This document shows positions 1-10,850 of a stretch of 64,000 nucleotides of DNA, piece after piece. The stretch lies in contig NC_090984.1 in NCBI RefSeq assembly GCF_041146395.1, positions 127,166,280 to 127,230,279 on the forward strand, given 5' to 3'. Origin of the DNA: Eulemur rufifrons. Taxonomy: Eukaryota > Chordata > Mammalia > Primates > Lemuridae. Numbering within the stretch: position 1 is the stretch's first letter; each line of letters starts with the position of its first letter. The position numbers and the translations under genes are program-made. The notes under the pieces are model-generated. The model saw only the letters and a program-made list of their open reading frames with translations. It was not told where the DNA came from and searched no databases.

Positions 1-1015
1 GCACACACTTCGGAAGTGCATCCAGACCCATCCCCATCACCACTGTGGAACTGAGAATTGATCTGCCACAAAACCGACAAAACTGGCATCCTGAGGGCAC
101 AGATGGACACTGTAGGACCTGGGAGGGAACAGAGGTCCCCACCAAGGTTAGGCCCAGAGCCACCTCCCCATTCCCTGTGGAAGAAAAGCCTCAATCTGCA
201 GGGAAGGGCAGCACACCTGGAAGGTAAGGACACCGAGGGAGAACCCCTGCGGCTGGGAGAGAGAGCAATGAGGGACAACCAGGGACACTGTACCCCAGGA
301 GGACGGGCAAGATGCTGGACCATCAGCTCCTCTGGGGCAGAGACGGGGACACCTGGAGGCAGCAGCCAGACCCAGGGCCCCCAGCCCACTAGAAATACAG
401 CTCTGCCGAAGGGCAGACAATCCCACCTCAGCCCACCCCGTCCATCCATTGACAATTGTCAGGGGGACATCACAGGGGACCGCGTGTGGCAGAGCTGACA
501 CAGACAGACCTCTGCAGGACAGCACAAGGTGCAAACATACAGCCAAGCAAGAAACAGAAACCGGGGTCACTGGAGGAATCTGACGTCTCTGGTGGACGTA
601 GAAGGAACAGCCTTCAACTGTGGTAGCCACGGCAGAAACTGAGTCCAAATGTGGCCCCGAGGAGATTGTCAGAAACCTCCACAAGAAAGGCCTAGTCAAG
701 GTAGGGTATGAGAAACTGCAGGGAGAAGATGCATAGATACAGCATAGGTCATGAGGCCCCACCAACTGTCCAGTGCAATGTGTCTGGCTACCCACAAGAA
801 TTAGAAGACTTTTCCAGGAGGAAGACAAAAGTCATAATGGACAAATGATCAGAATGTGATTTTGAAATGACACCATATTAGAATGATTTAAATCAATAGA
901 ATATTTAAAACAACTAGAGTTAATACACAAAAATCTCTAAGGGAAAATATGGGCGGACTGTAGGATCAGACAGGTGCCTGCTGCTGACAGATGGAAACAT
1001 CAAGAATCAAATGTA

Positions 1016-1353
1016 GGCCGGGCGCGGTGGCTCATGCCTGCAATCCTAGCACTCTGGGAGGTGGGTGGATCGTTTGAGCTCAGGAGTTCGAGACCAGCCT
1101 GAGCAAGAGTGAGACCCCATTTCTACTAAAAATAGAAAGAAATTATATGGACAGCTAAAAATATATATAGAAAAAATTAGCCGGGCATGGTGGTGCATGC
1201 CTGTAGTCCCAGCTACTCGGGAGGCTGAGACAGGAGGATTGCTTGAGCTCAGGAGTTTGAGGTTGCTGTGAGCTAGGCTAGCGCCACCGCACTCACTCTA
1301 GCCTGGGCAACAGAGTGAGACTCTGTCTCAAAAAAAAAAAAAAAAAAAAAAAA
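1016..1353 (+). mobile_element. Alu SINE, strepsirrhine type
   Basis: A full dimeric Alu starts with GGCCGGGCGCGGTGGCTCA and ends in a long A tail. A 12-bp target-site duplication (AAGAATCAAATG) is seen at 1002-1013 and 1354-1365. Unit B has the empty site near 13870, so the insertion came after the A/B duplication. The middle carries the GAAAGAAATTATATGG block typical of lemur and loris Alus. Confidence 0.95.
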
Positions 1354-1702
1354 AAGAATCAAATGCAAAACATGAAATAATCAAACAATGTGCTTGCGAA
1401 TTGAAGAAGCCTTGGGTGCCCTCGTCAGTAGAGTGGGCTGAGCCCAAAAATGAAACAAGAGACTTAAGAAAGTGTCATTGGGAATGACACAAACCAAGTT
1501 GCATAGACAAAAAGAGTGAAGAAGACAGAATATCACTATGAAAATTGTAATATGTATGTTTCACATTCCAAAGGAAAATTAAAAACAGACAAAAATAAAT
1601 CTTTGAAGAATTATATAGGCAACAATTTTCCAAATATTATGACAAACCCCAAGTAACATACCCAAGAATCTCTTAGAATTTGAAGGTGCGTAAACATACA
1701 TA

Positions 1703-1778
1703 GACACACACACACACACACACACACACAACACATCCGCCATGGACGTAGCTCTGTGCACTTGTAAAGGCTCCTACA

Positions 1779-1810
<32 letters not shown>
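1703..1810. repeat. two (CA)n microsatellites
   Basis: CA runs lie at about 1703-1731 and 1778-1810, separated by non-repetitive sequence. Shorter interrupted versions occur at about 14225-14250 and 14308-14320 in unit B, so the arrays changed length after duplication. Confidence 0.9.
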
Positions 1811-1812
<2 letters not shown>

Positions 1813-2079
1813 GCACTGCCCCAATGTTACTCTTTCCACTTGGTTCAGTTGAAAATATCTGTATTCATGCTATGAAGTAGTTCTCCAAAGTGGAGATTAT
1901 AATTTTCTATGTGAAAGTGTGTCCATTCCAACCAATATTATAAAATACAATTAAATATATTTTATAAAACTGAATGCATGTATCATTTTTAGGAAATGTA
2001 CTATTGAAAGGTAAAGTAATATCCATTTTTCAGCTCTGTGTTGGTTTATTTTTACTGTGTGACAATACCATCCTATCTA

Positions 2080-4060
2080 AATAGAAAGGACTTTTAACAT
2101 TTTTAAATCTGCTTAATAATTTTAGATTTTTTATATTACATGTGTATAAAATGTCTAATGATCAAATCAGGCAAATAGCAAATTTATAATCTGAGACATT
2201 TATGATTTCTTTGTGTTTGGAATATGCAAAATGCTCTCTTCCAGCTACTTGAAAGTGTACAGTGCATATTAATTTCTTAACTACAGTCGTCCTGCTCTGC
2301 TATAGATGGATGGAGTGTCCCACATATATTTGTTAGGGAAGTTGGTTTAAAATCAAGAAGTCTCCTATATTTTCTTTTTTTTCCCCTCTTTTAATGATCT
2401 GCCTATTGCTGAAAATGGGGCAATGAAGTCTCCTACTCTGTTGTATTGCAGTCTTTTCATCCCTTGAGCTTTTTACGTAATTGCTTTTCATATTTCAGTG
2501 CCCTGATGATAGGGGGTATTTATTTACAAAAGGGATATCCTTTTTATGAATTCACAAGTTACAATTACGCAAGGTCCTTCTTTTTCTCTAATTTCTACTT
2601 CTGAGCTGAAGTCTATTGTGTTTCATGTATGTATTCTTAGTCTGAGTTTCGCGCCGAAAAATCATTAATCTGCCATTCTGCTTCTGTAAACCTGCTTGCT
2701 CCTGCTTGCTACCCCCAACACAGAAATTTCTAAGTGACTACAACACCCATGTTCTGCATAAAGTGATTACAGCCCCCACGTTTTGCGTGAAGCCGTTACA
2801 ACACTCATGTTTTGCATGAACAAGATACGGCCCAGAGCCCAAACTGTCCAGATCCTGTTACACCAAGGATAAGAAAATGATATAATGCTTACTCAAGGCT
2901 TTTTGTACACGTGCTTACTCTATCTTAGTAATTATCCACCCACAAACTTACAATATAAAAACTTTCTGTTTCAAAGGCTCACTGCTGCTCTCTGTGCCGC
3001 CTTTGGGCGGTACAGAGGGTAGTCACTGGCCCGCTAATAAGGACTCCTGATTTGGCTCAATTCGGTCTTTTGGTGGTCATTTCTCACATCTCAGACCATA
3101 ACAGTGTAACTACCTGTAATTTATTTTGGTTTTCATTTTCATGAAATTTATTTTTCTATAGCTTTGATTTCTGTCTATGTGTATTTTTAAAAGTTAGGTC
3201 TGTCTCTTGTACCAGAGGAATAGTTGAATCTTTTTATTCATTTATTTGTTTTACCTTTCAGTCATTCTTTCTTTTCATTGGATAATTTAATCCATTTATA
3301 TTCTCAGTAATTCCAATATGTAGTGACTACTCCTATGTTTTATTTGATGGTCCTTTTATAGATGTATCCTTGGTTTCTACTTTTCTTGCTGACTCCGTTG
3401 TGGTTTGACAGTTATCTGTAGTGCAATGCTTTGAATGCTTTCTATTTTTCTTTTGTGTGCCTAGTATAGATTTTACCTTTGTTGTTACCATGAGGCTTAC
3501 AGAAAACACCTTACACTTAGAAGTGTCTATTTTCAATTGATAACAACTGAATTGTCATTGCATATCAAAAATTTTACACTTTTACACACAGCCATTACAT
3601 TTTATGTTTCTGATGTCAGAATTTACATAATTTTTAAGAGAGTTGTTATTGATAATTTTGTATTTTAGCCTTTATAGGAGAATAAAATTGTTTGGAACAC
3701 CATCATTATAGAGTACTCTTCATATGTCACTATGTTAATTATACCATTAAGTTTTGTGCTTTCATAAGTTTTGTTATTAATCAATGGACTTTTTCATCTA
3801 AAAACCCTCCTTTTGGCACGTATAAGGCAGGCCTCCTGGAAATGAACTTCTTTACCTCTTGTTTGTCTGGGATTTTAAAAAAATTTCTTCCTTGTTTTTG
3901 AATGAAAAAATATCTGGGAAAAATATTCTTTGTTTTCCGTTTTTTAAACATTTTCCCCATCACTTTGACTGGATTATCTTCTGTTGTTACATTCAGTGAT
4001 TCTGATGAAAAATGTTTGCTACTTCTATTGAGAATTGCACCTATGTTTCGTGTCCTTATG
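2080..4060 (-). mobile_element. antisense L1 fragments, interrupted by an LTR
   Basis: The plus strand reads as the complement of L1 ORF2 and its 3-prime part. Recognisable phrases include the 'ATTGCTGAAAATGGGG...GAAGTCTCCTACT' stretch near 2408 and 'TTGGATAATTTAATCCATTTATATTC' like sequence near 3280. Many stops and gaps show it is dead. The LTR at about 2630-3104 splits it. The uninterrupted paralogue is at 14560-16090. Edges are approximate. Confidence 0.6.
2630..3104 (+). mobile_element. solo ERV LTR, absent from unit B
   Basis: The sequence from TCTGAGTTTCGCGCCG (2640) to CTCAGACCATAACA (about 3103) matches, in opposite orientation, the LTRs at 30269-30729 and 62302-62763. It has a TATA-like ATATAAAAA at about 2953 and a CACTGCTGCTCTCTGTGCC region like the other copies. 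No internal retroviral sequence flanks it, so it is a solo LTR. Unit B at about 15139 runs straight through, so the insertion followed the A/B duplication. The first few bases are diverged and the exact target duplication is unclear. Confidence 0.8.
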
Positions 4061-4444
4061 GCCTTCACGCCCTCATAGGAGACCCCCCAGGCAGGTTCCC
4101 GTAACTCACTCCACCCCTAACTCTCTCAACATCAGGTCTTTTCATCAGATGCCATTTTTCTGGGACAAACCCTGGTGCCCCTGCCCAAGCCCTTGCAGAC
4201 ATAGCCAACAGAATCACCAAGTCCTCGTCTCCCCAGGAGGACACCTGCCTTCTTTGTCACCTCATCCCTGTTCCTGGGCTACAGGCTGAGTGAACACTTC
4301 CCTCTGTCCCCCACAGGGGCACAGACAGCTTCCTGCAGCATCGTATCCACTCACCAACACTTGAGCCGGGAAGCTTTTCTGGGCTTTACATAAATGCAGT
4401 AGGTTTTCACTCCCTAACAATTTTGAAGAAAATAAATACTGTAA
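4060..4444. other. conserved far 3-prime flank of a type I V gene
   Basis: This non-coding stretch recurs at about 16110-16490 and 40440-40830. It includes the phrase CATCAGGTCTTTTCATCAGATGCCA in the first two copies and CATCAGGTCCTTTCATCAGATGCCA in the third. No gene is recognised. It marks the outer edge of the three type I IGHV3 units. Confidence 0.6.
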
Positions 4445-5265
4445 ACTATTGGTGGTTCATGACGCCGGTGATATGACCGGGTCCCCAGGCACTGTGGGCT
4501 GCAAAGATGGAAGAGACAAAGACACAGACAGAAAAAGTAAGATTAAAGTTTGTGGGGAAGTCAGGGGCCACCAGCATTGCCATGAGCCAGGTGGCACTGG
4601 CTGAAATCTAGCACCTGTTTTTATTCCCTTTTTCATGCTATAGATTACAATGATTTCACGTGAAAAGCTCATGGGTTACAATGTGTAGAAGTTTCAAGTC
4701 TCCCCTAAAAGTCACAAGATGCCTTAGCTAATTACTCTTGTCTATAGAAGCAGGAACACATAGCTGGTTACTAAGCACAACTACGCCTTAAGCTATGTAC
4801 AGATAGTATCTCTGAACTCAGCAGCTGTGGCCCATTCCATTGAGGAACAAAGAGATTAGTACTTCTTATTGGGAGGTTAGCTCCCCATCAACTGAGGCAT
4901 TTTACTGAGAAAGGGGAGGGAAGGAGCTCAACCTGGTGTGTTTTAAGGGTTGGAGTCTGGGGTCCATTTTCCAGGGCTGACATTTTGCAATCTTCCTTCA
5001 TAGCCATGTGTGGTTTTCATGTCAAGCCGCTCCGTGGCTTTTTAGGCATGAGGACCTTCAGTATTTTAGGTAGGAATCTGCTTTGCTGTGCTCCCAGATC
5101 GCTGCTATATCCCCCAACTAGGCAGTTTACTTCTGCCCTTATCTCCTGCTCGTGCTCAGGCAGCATCCCTTCACCTCCTGTCCTCCCATGGCCTCAGAAA
5201 TGGGGTCCCTATGCCTCAGTGGTCTTCTTCCAATCAGTAAACAACTAAAGAAAAAAAAAAACTGC
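4445..5265. other. insertion-like block shared by units A and B only
   Basis: About 820 bases lie here and at about 16495-17285, but the third paralogue passes directly from the flanking sequence near 40810 to sequence equivalent to about 5290. The behaviour is that of an inserted element, possibly an LTR. I could not recognise a family or clear terminal repeats, so the identity is open. No gene is seen. Confidence 0.45.
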
Positions 5266-6739
5266 AAAGGAGAGCACTCGCCTTTGCCCTGGCAGTCTTC
5301 TGCCTTCCTCCACACTCCATGAAACACACTGTCATGTTCTCACCCTTCACTGTCTTATTCTGAAGCCATCTCAGAGGCAAGGCCCATAGAATGCCACAAA
5401 GGCTCTCGTGCTATTAATTCCTTCTCTACTTGCAATGAGGATGCATCTGTGTCTCCAGATAGACAGAAAAAATTCTCAAGCATGGAGATCTCTTGGTAAG
5501 ATTGATGGTGCCCCTCATTTTCCACAAGTGTTTCCCATGATGACACACTACATTGTGGAAGAAATATTTTGTGAATCCCATGTGGTTTAGACACAAATCC
5601 TTGTTCAATACATGACACTGGTTCCTTCTTGATAATGATGGGTATGAGAGTAAAAACAGGGAATAATTTTTCTCTGCATAGGAAGGAGGAGAACATAGGA
5701 GAGGGCAGTCAGGAGGAGCAGAGGGGGGATTAAGAGGAGGCTCTTGCACAAAGGACCATTGGGAGAAGACACTTCACACAGGAGGGCCTCCACTGCAGGG
5801 TGGGGTGTGATAATGTGGAGCCAAAGTACACCACTCAGAATGACCTAGAGGCCACCAGAGAGCACTTAGCACATTGAGTTTTCCATCTATAGGTCTCCCC
5901 AATGCCACAGGTGTTGAACTTGACTCTGTGAGAGTCTCAGTGGACACATCCCACTTTGACCAATCATTCTCATTCTCTCAGCTACTAATGGCCCCTCACA
6001 TTTCCAGTGTGAGTCCATGCCCAGGTGACAACAGGAGGGTCCCAGCAATGGTGGGTGAGACAGTCCCATGAATCTTTCCCAGGTCCCACAGGAGCCAAAC
6101 ACTGGGCCACACCTGAGCTCCAGGTAAAGAGCCTGAGCCCCGGAATTTAGAAACAGAGGTCACATCCTCCATTTTCTGGAAGAAGGAGAAGAGGAAGATG
6201 TGAAAATAGTACCTAGGGAGAAATAAAATAGACTTGCACAAATGGATACAACCGCATCATTTCTGCACCAGGTATGTACTACTGATCATGAGGAGAGAAC
6301 CACTTGAAACCATTAGGTTTTATGTGCTGCAGGCCTTGGCCCAGGTGCCTACAAGTCCCAATCTGAATTCAAAGACTGTCCCACTCAGGGAGTCCCACTG
6401 ATGCCTATTCACTGAGTCTGGTTGGACAATGCTCAGCAGGTTCCCCTGGGCTTCCTCAGGACTCTGACCTTATATTAATGGCAGGGTCATTTCTGCCCAC
6501 ATGAGTGATGCTCTGCCTTGTGTGCAGGTCAAAATGTGTTCATTTAGTACAACAAGACGCTTCTCATTCAGACACTACGGTGACAAGCACAGAGTCATGA
6601 AAGAATATAGGTCCCAGGTAGAAATTTCTAGAGAAGAGGCCCCAAACTCTGACAGGAAACAAACTATTATTGTCCCCTGGGCTGACTCTGCTCCTTTTGC
6701 CCCACGCAGCCCCTGGTGGCCCTACGGGCACCCGCAGGA
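5266..6739. other. 3-prime flank of the first V segment, no gene seen
   Basis: Non-coding sequence downstream of the V gene at 6.8 kb. It recurs at about 17300-18786 and 40880-42326, for example the GGTGTTGAACTTGACTCTGTGAGAGTCTCAG like stretch near 5911. Short open frames here are not conserved between the three copies. It belongs to the duplicated unit rather than to a separate gene. Confidence 0.6.
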
Positions 6740-6778
6740 GGTTTGTGTCTGGGCTCACACTGATGTCCCCTCACTGTT
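6740..6778 (-). promoter_or_regulatory. 23-RSS with mutated heptamer
   Basis: Read on the minus strand it is AACAGTG, a 23-base spacer, then nonamer ACACAAACC. The first heptamer base is A instead of the required C. The other IGHV3 RSSs in the window have CACAGTG. The C at heptamer position 1 is critical for RAG cleavage, so joining should be poor or absent. Confidence 0.92.
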
Positions 6779-7235
6779 TCTCCCACACAGTAGTACAGGG
6801 CCATGTCCTTGGCTCTTAGACTGTTCATTTGCAGAGACAGCGTGTTCTTGCTGTTGTGTCTGGAGATGGTGAATCGGCCCTTCACGGCATCTGCATAATA
6901 TTGCTTACTTCCATCATTCCATATAACCGCCACCCACTCCAGCCCCTTCCCTGGAGCCTGGCGGACCCAGTGCATCCCATAGCTGCTGAAGGTGAATCCA
7001 GAGGATGCACAGGAGAGTCTCAGGGACCCCCCAGGCTGCACCAAGCCTCCCCCAGACTCCACCAGCTGCACCTCACACTGGACACCTGCAAACACAGACA
7101 CAGCCTGGTCAGAAACTGCCACACACACCGCTGTTTCTCTCACTCACATCCACTCACACACCCAGTATCTCCAGTTCTCCATGAATTACCTTGTAACACA
7201 GTAGAAAGGAAAACCCAGGTGAGCCCAGACTCCAT
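6779..7235 (-). CDS. IGHV3: IGHV3-like V segment, open frame, likely RSS-defective
   Basis: Encodes an antibody heavy-chain variable domain segment. Leader exon 7190-7235 (46 nt) begins [11 protein letters not shown]; intron 7086-7189 has GT/AG ends; V exon is 6779-7085. Framework 1 is [19 protein letters not shown]1 is GFTFSSYG and CDR2 is IWNDGSKQ. Both disulphide cysteines (SCASS and YYC) and the WVRQ tryptophan are present. The germline end is CVGE. Oddities are RHNSK in place of RDNSK, AKDMA in place of AEDTA, a STVL instead of VALL leader end, and a mutated RSS heptamer. The frame is intact, so in IMGT terms it is probably an ORF rather than functional. It is paralogous to the segments at 18826 and 42366. 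Confidence 0.93.
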
Positions 7236-7360
7236 GGTGAGTGTCTGTGTTCAGTCTTGATCACGGAATGGGGACACCTGGGAATGCCGGGGCTGGGGTT
7301 CCTGTCCCAGAGCTGCAGGGTGAGGGCTGGGCTGGTTTTCATCAGCCGAGGGAGGGCCCT

Positions 7361-7384
7361 ATTTGCATGTCCCCTGCTATATAG
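7361..7384 (-). promoter_or_regulatory. IGHV promoter: octamer plus TATA
   Basis: Minus-strand ATGCAAAT octamer at 7361-7368 lies about 126 bases upstream of the leader ATG. A CTATATAG TATA-like box sits at 7377-7384, on the upstream side of the octamer in gene orientation. This order is the same in all eight IGHV3 copies, so the TATA-like box may be incidental while the octamer is the secure element. Confidence 0.85.
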
Positions 7385-7611
7385 CAAGCCCTGGGTGGGG
7401 CAGCTGAGGGAGCGCAGGGCCCAGAGCAGACGTGAGTGTCTGGGGGGAGATGTTTTTATGCACTAGACTCTCATGGAGGCCCAGTTTTGAACATTGGAAA
7501 TGAAAATGAAACTCAATCACAGTAGGAATGTTTCAGTGAAAGTTCAGTTAATGATCGAAAAGTAATTAACTTTAGATTGAGGAAAGTTAGTTATTGAATA
7601 TGCTGATCATG

Positions 7612-7895
7612 TGCTGTGACCCATGTCTGTAAACCCATCACTAGGAGGGAGGCCACAGTAGGAGGGTCACTTGAGGCTGAGAGTTTGAGGCCAGCCTGGC
7701 TGGCATCCCAGTGAGACAATGTTTTATACATATATATATCTCACTCGGCCACTGTGGGTGCACCTGTAGTCCCAGACACTTGGGTGGCTGAGGCAGTGGG
7801 ATCACTTGTGCCCATTACTTTGAGGTTGCATTGAGCTAGGTTGATGACCCTGTTCTGTAGCCTAGGTGGCATAACATGACTCTCTTTCCAAAAGA
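7612..7895 (+). mobile_element. old diverged Alu-like SINE
   Basis: Sequence such as GAGTTTGAGGCCAGCCTGG, GCACCTGTAGTCCCAGACAC and a terminal AGCCTAGGTGGCATAACATGA gives a dimeric Alu-like element with strong divergence and a truncated start. The same element is in the same place upstream of the V genes at 18.8 kb (about 19650-19956) and 42.4 kb (about 43196-43488), so it predates the unit duplications. Confidence 0.75.
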
Positions 7896-8639
7896 ACAAA
7901 AAGAAGAAAAAAAAATAAAAAGGAAAAAAAACTTATGTCAGTTTCCAGTAATTTTACGTGATAAAATGGTCAGCCTCATCATTGTAGCATTTATGCCCAT
8001 CAGGAACTCGTGTGCATGTGGGCGTGTGACAGAGTTCTAGTCACAGAGGCAGGAGAGAGTCTCTGTTGTGACCTTGCTGATCCTTCAGGGGAAATTTCAG
8101 AAAGGTGTCCTCTCCTCTGCCTCCCTTGTCCTATCTGTGGGACCCTGAAAACATTCTCACCACGTCGACACAAGAGTGGACTGGTAGAGGAAGCAGACGC
8201 TTTCTGCATATCAGTGTGAAACATAGAGAGAAGAAGCTCCTTGGGTGCATAAAGTTTTGAAATGGGCAAAGATGGAGCCACTCACGTCCACTCACATTCC
8301 TGTTTCATTAGGGTATGATTTTCCTTATTGTTTAGTTATTTCATGTTGCCATTACTTTTTGCTAAAATAGCCAGATATGATGGTCTACAGGCAATAAAAC
8401 CAAAAGTACCTGATTTCCTAGTCAGGAGCCCCCACTGAGGTGAACAGTGGCGTGGGTTCATTGTGTGCTAGGACACGTGGCTGAAAGCTAAGTGTGGGCA
8501 CAGAGCTATTTTGTCTGCATCAGCGAAAAGTTCTGTGTATTCCTTGGATTAGATTCTCATTGAGATCCTTGAGACAATATTATTTGTTGATCAATCACAT
8601 TTCAGTAATAAAACTGGAATTTATTAAGCAGTGATTCAT
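7896..8639. other. conserved 5-prime flank of type I V gene, no gene seen
   Basis: Repeated near 19960-20700, 43490-44215 and 49625-50340, for example CTCATCATTGTAGCATTTATGCCCATCAGGAA. Reading frames of about 69-93 codons on both strands are preserved only as far as overall similarity predicts. I see no gene here. Confidence 0.6.
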
Positions 8640-9630
8640 ATTATGGAAGAAAAGTTTCCATTACAATGTTGTGCTCAACTGGAGGTAAAATCAGCCCATG
8701 TGGGAGAAGTCATTGCCCTTTTTAGTGCTTGTCAATTAGCAAAAATTTCAGATTGAATTGGTATGTTTTTACAGTAGTCCATGAACTTGGGATATTTTGC
8801 AAACAAAAGGGTTTCCCAAAAGTTCTGGAAAACCTATCAAAATTAACCAAAATGTAAGAAACTTCGAGATAAATTTCTAAATCCTAGAGACCCAACTAAA
8901 GTAAACAGGAATCATGCAAAAAATAACATGGGGATTAAACAAGTGCTGTAGGAGGTCACTACCCAGAACAAGCAGCCTAAACCTACTTTGTGATGCCGTC
9001 TAAGCTTGTGAGGCATCACCACTGCTCACCTATCACACCATCCACTCATTGGAAATCTTCTGAAATTGTTGATCGAATTAGCATTATGAAATTTGAATGT
9101 CACAGTTTTAAGCAGTTCTTGAACTCCCTTTCCCATTCTACCATGAGCACCTGCTTACAGCATTGTGGTCCAGTCCCTCCAGGACACATCAGTTGTTACT
9201 CTATGACTTGGTAGCAACTGAACAAACATTTACATTTTACCACAACTGCTAGCATTTTCCCAATTGCATGTGAAAGTAAACAATTTGGAAAGCAGTTCAT
9301 GCATTATAGACACTCCTATCACCACAGATTCAGGGTCCTTTTACTACATCTTTTTGGCAGTCTCTCATCATGTTCAACCAGCACAGAGTGTGTGTTGGAG
9401 AAACATCAGGAAAATACTGGTCTTGAGCCATACTGGAACAAATATTATTAAGGACTTTAAGGAAAACACAGCAGTGCATTTCCAGGGAGGAAATCCTCGG
9501 GTTCATGTTTCACAACGACAGCATCAGTTCAGAATTCTAGACATTTGGAAGGCTACTGTGGTAGACAATGTCAAACTGAGCATCCTAGTAGAACCTGGGA
9601 ACCTTCTGGTAATTTGAAGCCCACAGCTGA
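8640..9630 (+). pseudogene. class I ERV pol remnant (RNase H to integrase C-terminus)
   Basis: Translated pieces look retroviral. Near 8670-8830, in shifting frames, they resemble RNase H (AQLEVKSAHVGEVIAL, then VVHELGIFCKQKGF). Near 9465-9530 they resemble an integrase C-terminal segment (TAVHFQGGNPRVHVSQRQ). The middle is too diverged to assign, and stops and frameshifts are frequent. The fragment is inside the V duplication unit. Other copies are at about 20700-21690, 44215-45235 and 50340-51345, with a partial copy at 34930-35140. It is distinct from, and older than, the provirus at 30-35 kb. The assignment rests on motif resemblance only. Confidence 0.5.
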
Positions 9631-10179
9631 CCACGGCCTTCAGGATAAGCTGATGAGCTTGGACAGTGAAAAGCTTTCACCCATGACATTGGCCCAAGAC
9701 CTGGTATAACTCCTCCTCCTACTCATCCTCATTAGTACTATGGTTTGTACTAATGAAATGTCTTCTTTTTTCCTTCTGGCCTCATTGTTTTCCACCCATA
9801 ATGGCCTTTGCCTGCTTTTCAAAAAGAATTTTAAAAATATTTCCTAGTTATTGAGTGGAATAAGAAGTCGGAGTCTCTTAGCTGATGTTCGCCGCTGACA
9901 TCTGAAGGCCCATCCTTCGTCTTCCCTGTTTGCCCCACTTATGGGAATCCTAGGAAGGAATCACAGGTGCTTTCTCACCAGATGGTTGTCGGAGGCCCAG
10001 ACCCCAACAGACCGTTCCTGGTAGTGAGAGCCCCCTCCCTTCCCCACCAGGGAACTGTTGTGAAGACCTGAGCCAGTCTCCCCTCTTGTCCTACGAAGTC
10101 ACTTGGGACTGTCTTGAGAGGCCTGCCCTACTCTGCAGACACCTCAGTAGTGGAGAGACTCACCCTTCCCGTGTTCACT

Positions 10180-10210
<31 letters not shown>

Positions 10211-10811
10211 CATCTGTGCCTGCCTGTGTGTGCAGGTGTCTAACACCATCAGAGTCAACATCTACACTAAATGTTGGTGGGTCCCTCTGCCCTTGAATTC
10301 TGTCAGATATAATCGATGTTGTGAGCCTGGTGCTGGACACGGAGCTCCACAGTGTCTTCCTGCTCTTGCTTAGGACGCTGACTCTGTCTGCCCCTGACGT
10401 CCAGTAGGCGCTTTATCCTGCTTGTAAGCTAGAAGGACCGTGTACTTCTGTGTGCTGTGCTGCATTGTGCTGTCCAAGAAAAAAATCTTTTATTGATTTT
10501 TGGACTTAGGGAGAAGTGTTGATAATTAATGTACATTTGGGGAAAAGAAAAAGTCCCTGGAAGCCACTGTCTGCCTTTTGAGCAGGTGACAATATTTTCT
10601 CTAATTACCAAAAACATATCTAACTGAGAGACTGCAGAAGGAAACACAGAATCGTGAATTCAGAGAAGTTCCCCAGAGGAAACCGTTTTCTGGAGAGGAA
10701 GCCACGACCCTGAGAGGAAACCAACCCTTACCCTCCACCTGCACCTGCCCTGGGCTGACTCTGCTCCTGTGTCTTGGGCGCCCCCTGGCGGCCCCGCGCT
10801 GCCCCGCAGGA
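9631..10811. other. 3-prime flank of second V segment, with (TG)n at 10182-10210
   Basis: Non-coding. A TG run at 10182-10210 sits about 0.6 kb past the RSS of the next V gene. Matching TG tracts are at 22228-22273 and 45773-45800. The flank near 10390-10520 exists in a long form here and at 35.2 and 46.0 kb, and in a short form at 22.43 and 52.44 kb. I see no gene. Confidence 0.7.
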
Positions 10812-10850
10812 GGTTTGTGTCTGGACTCACACTGATGTCCCCTCACTGTG
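10812..10850 (-). promoter_or_regulatory. canonical 23-RSS
   Basis: Minus strand: heptamer CACAGTG at 10844-10850, a 23-base spacer, nonamer ACACAAACC at 10812-10820. Spacing and motifs are as expected for a functional IGHV RSS. Confidence 0.95.

Noticed and set aside
148..828. 226-codon minus-strand frame at the window start
   Set aside because: The unit B copy is broken into separate frames (13016-13405 and 13327-13515), and no domain or motif is visible.
7377..7384. CTATATAG as the functional TATA box of the IGHV promoters
   Set aside because: In gene orientation it lies upstream of the octamer, whereas a TATA box should lie between the octamer and the leader. It is listed with the promoter only as a conserved motif.
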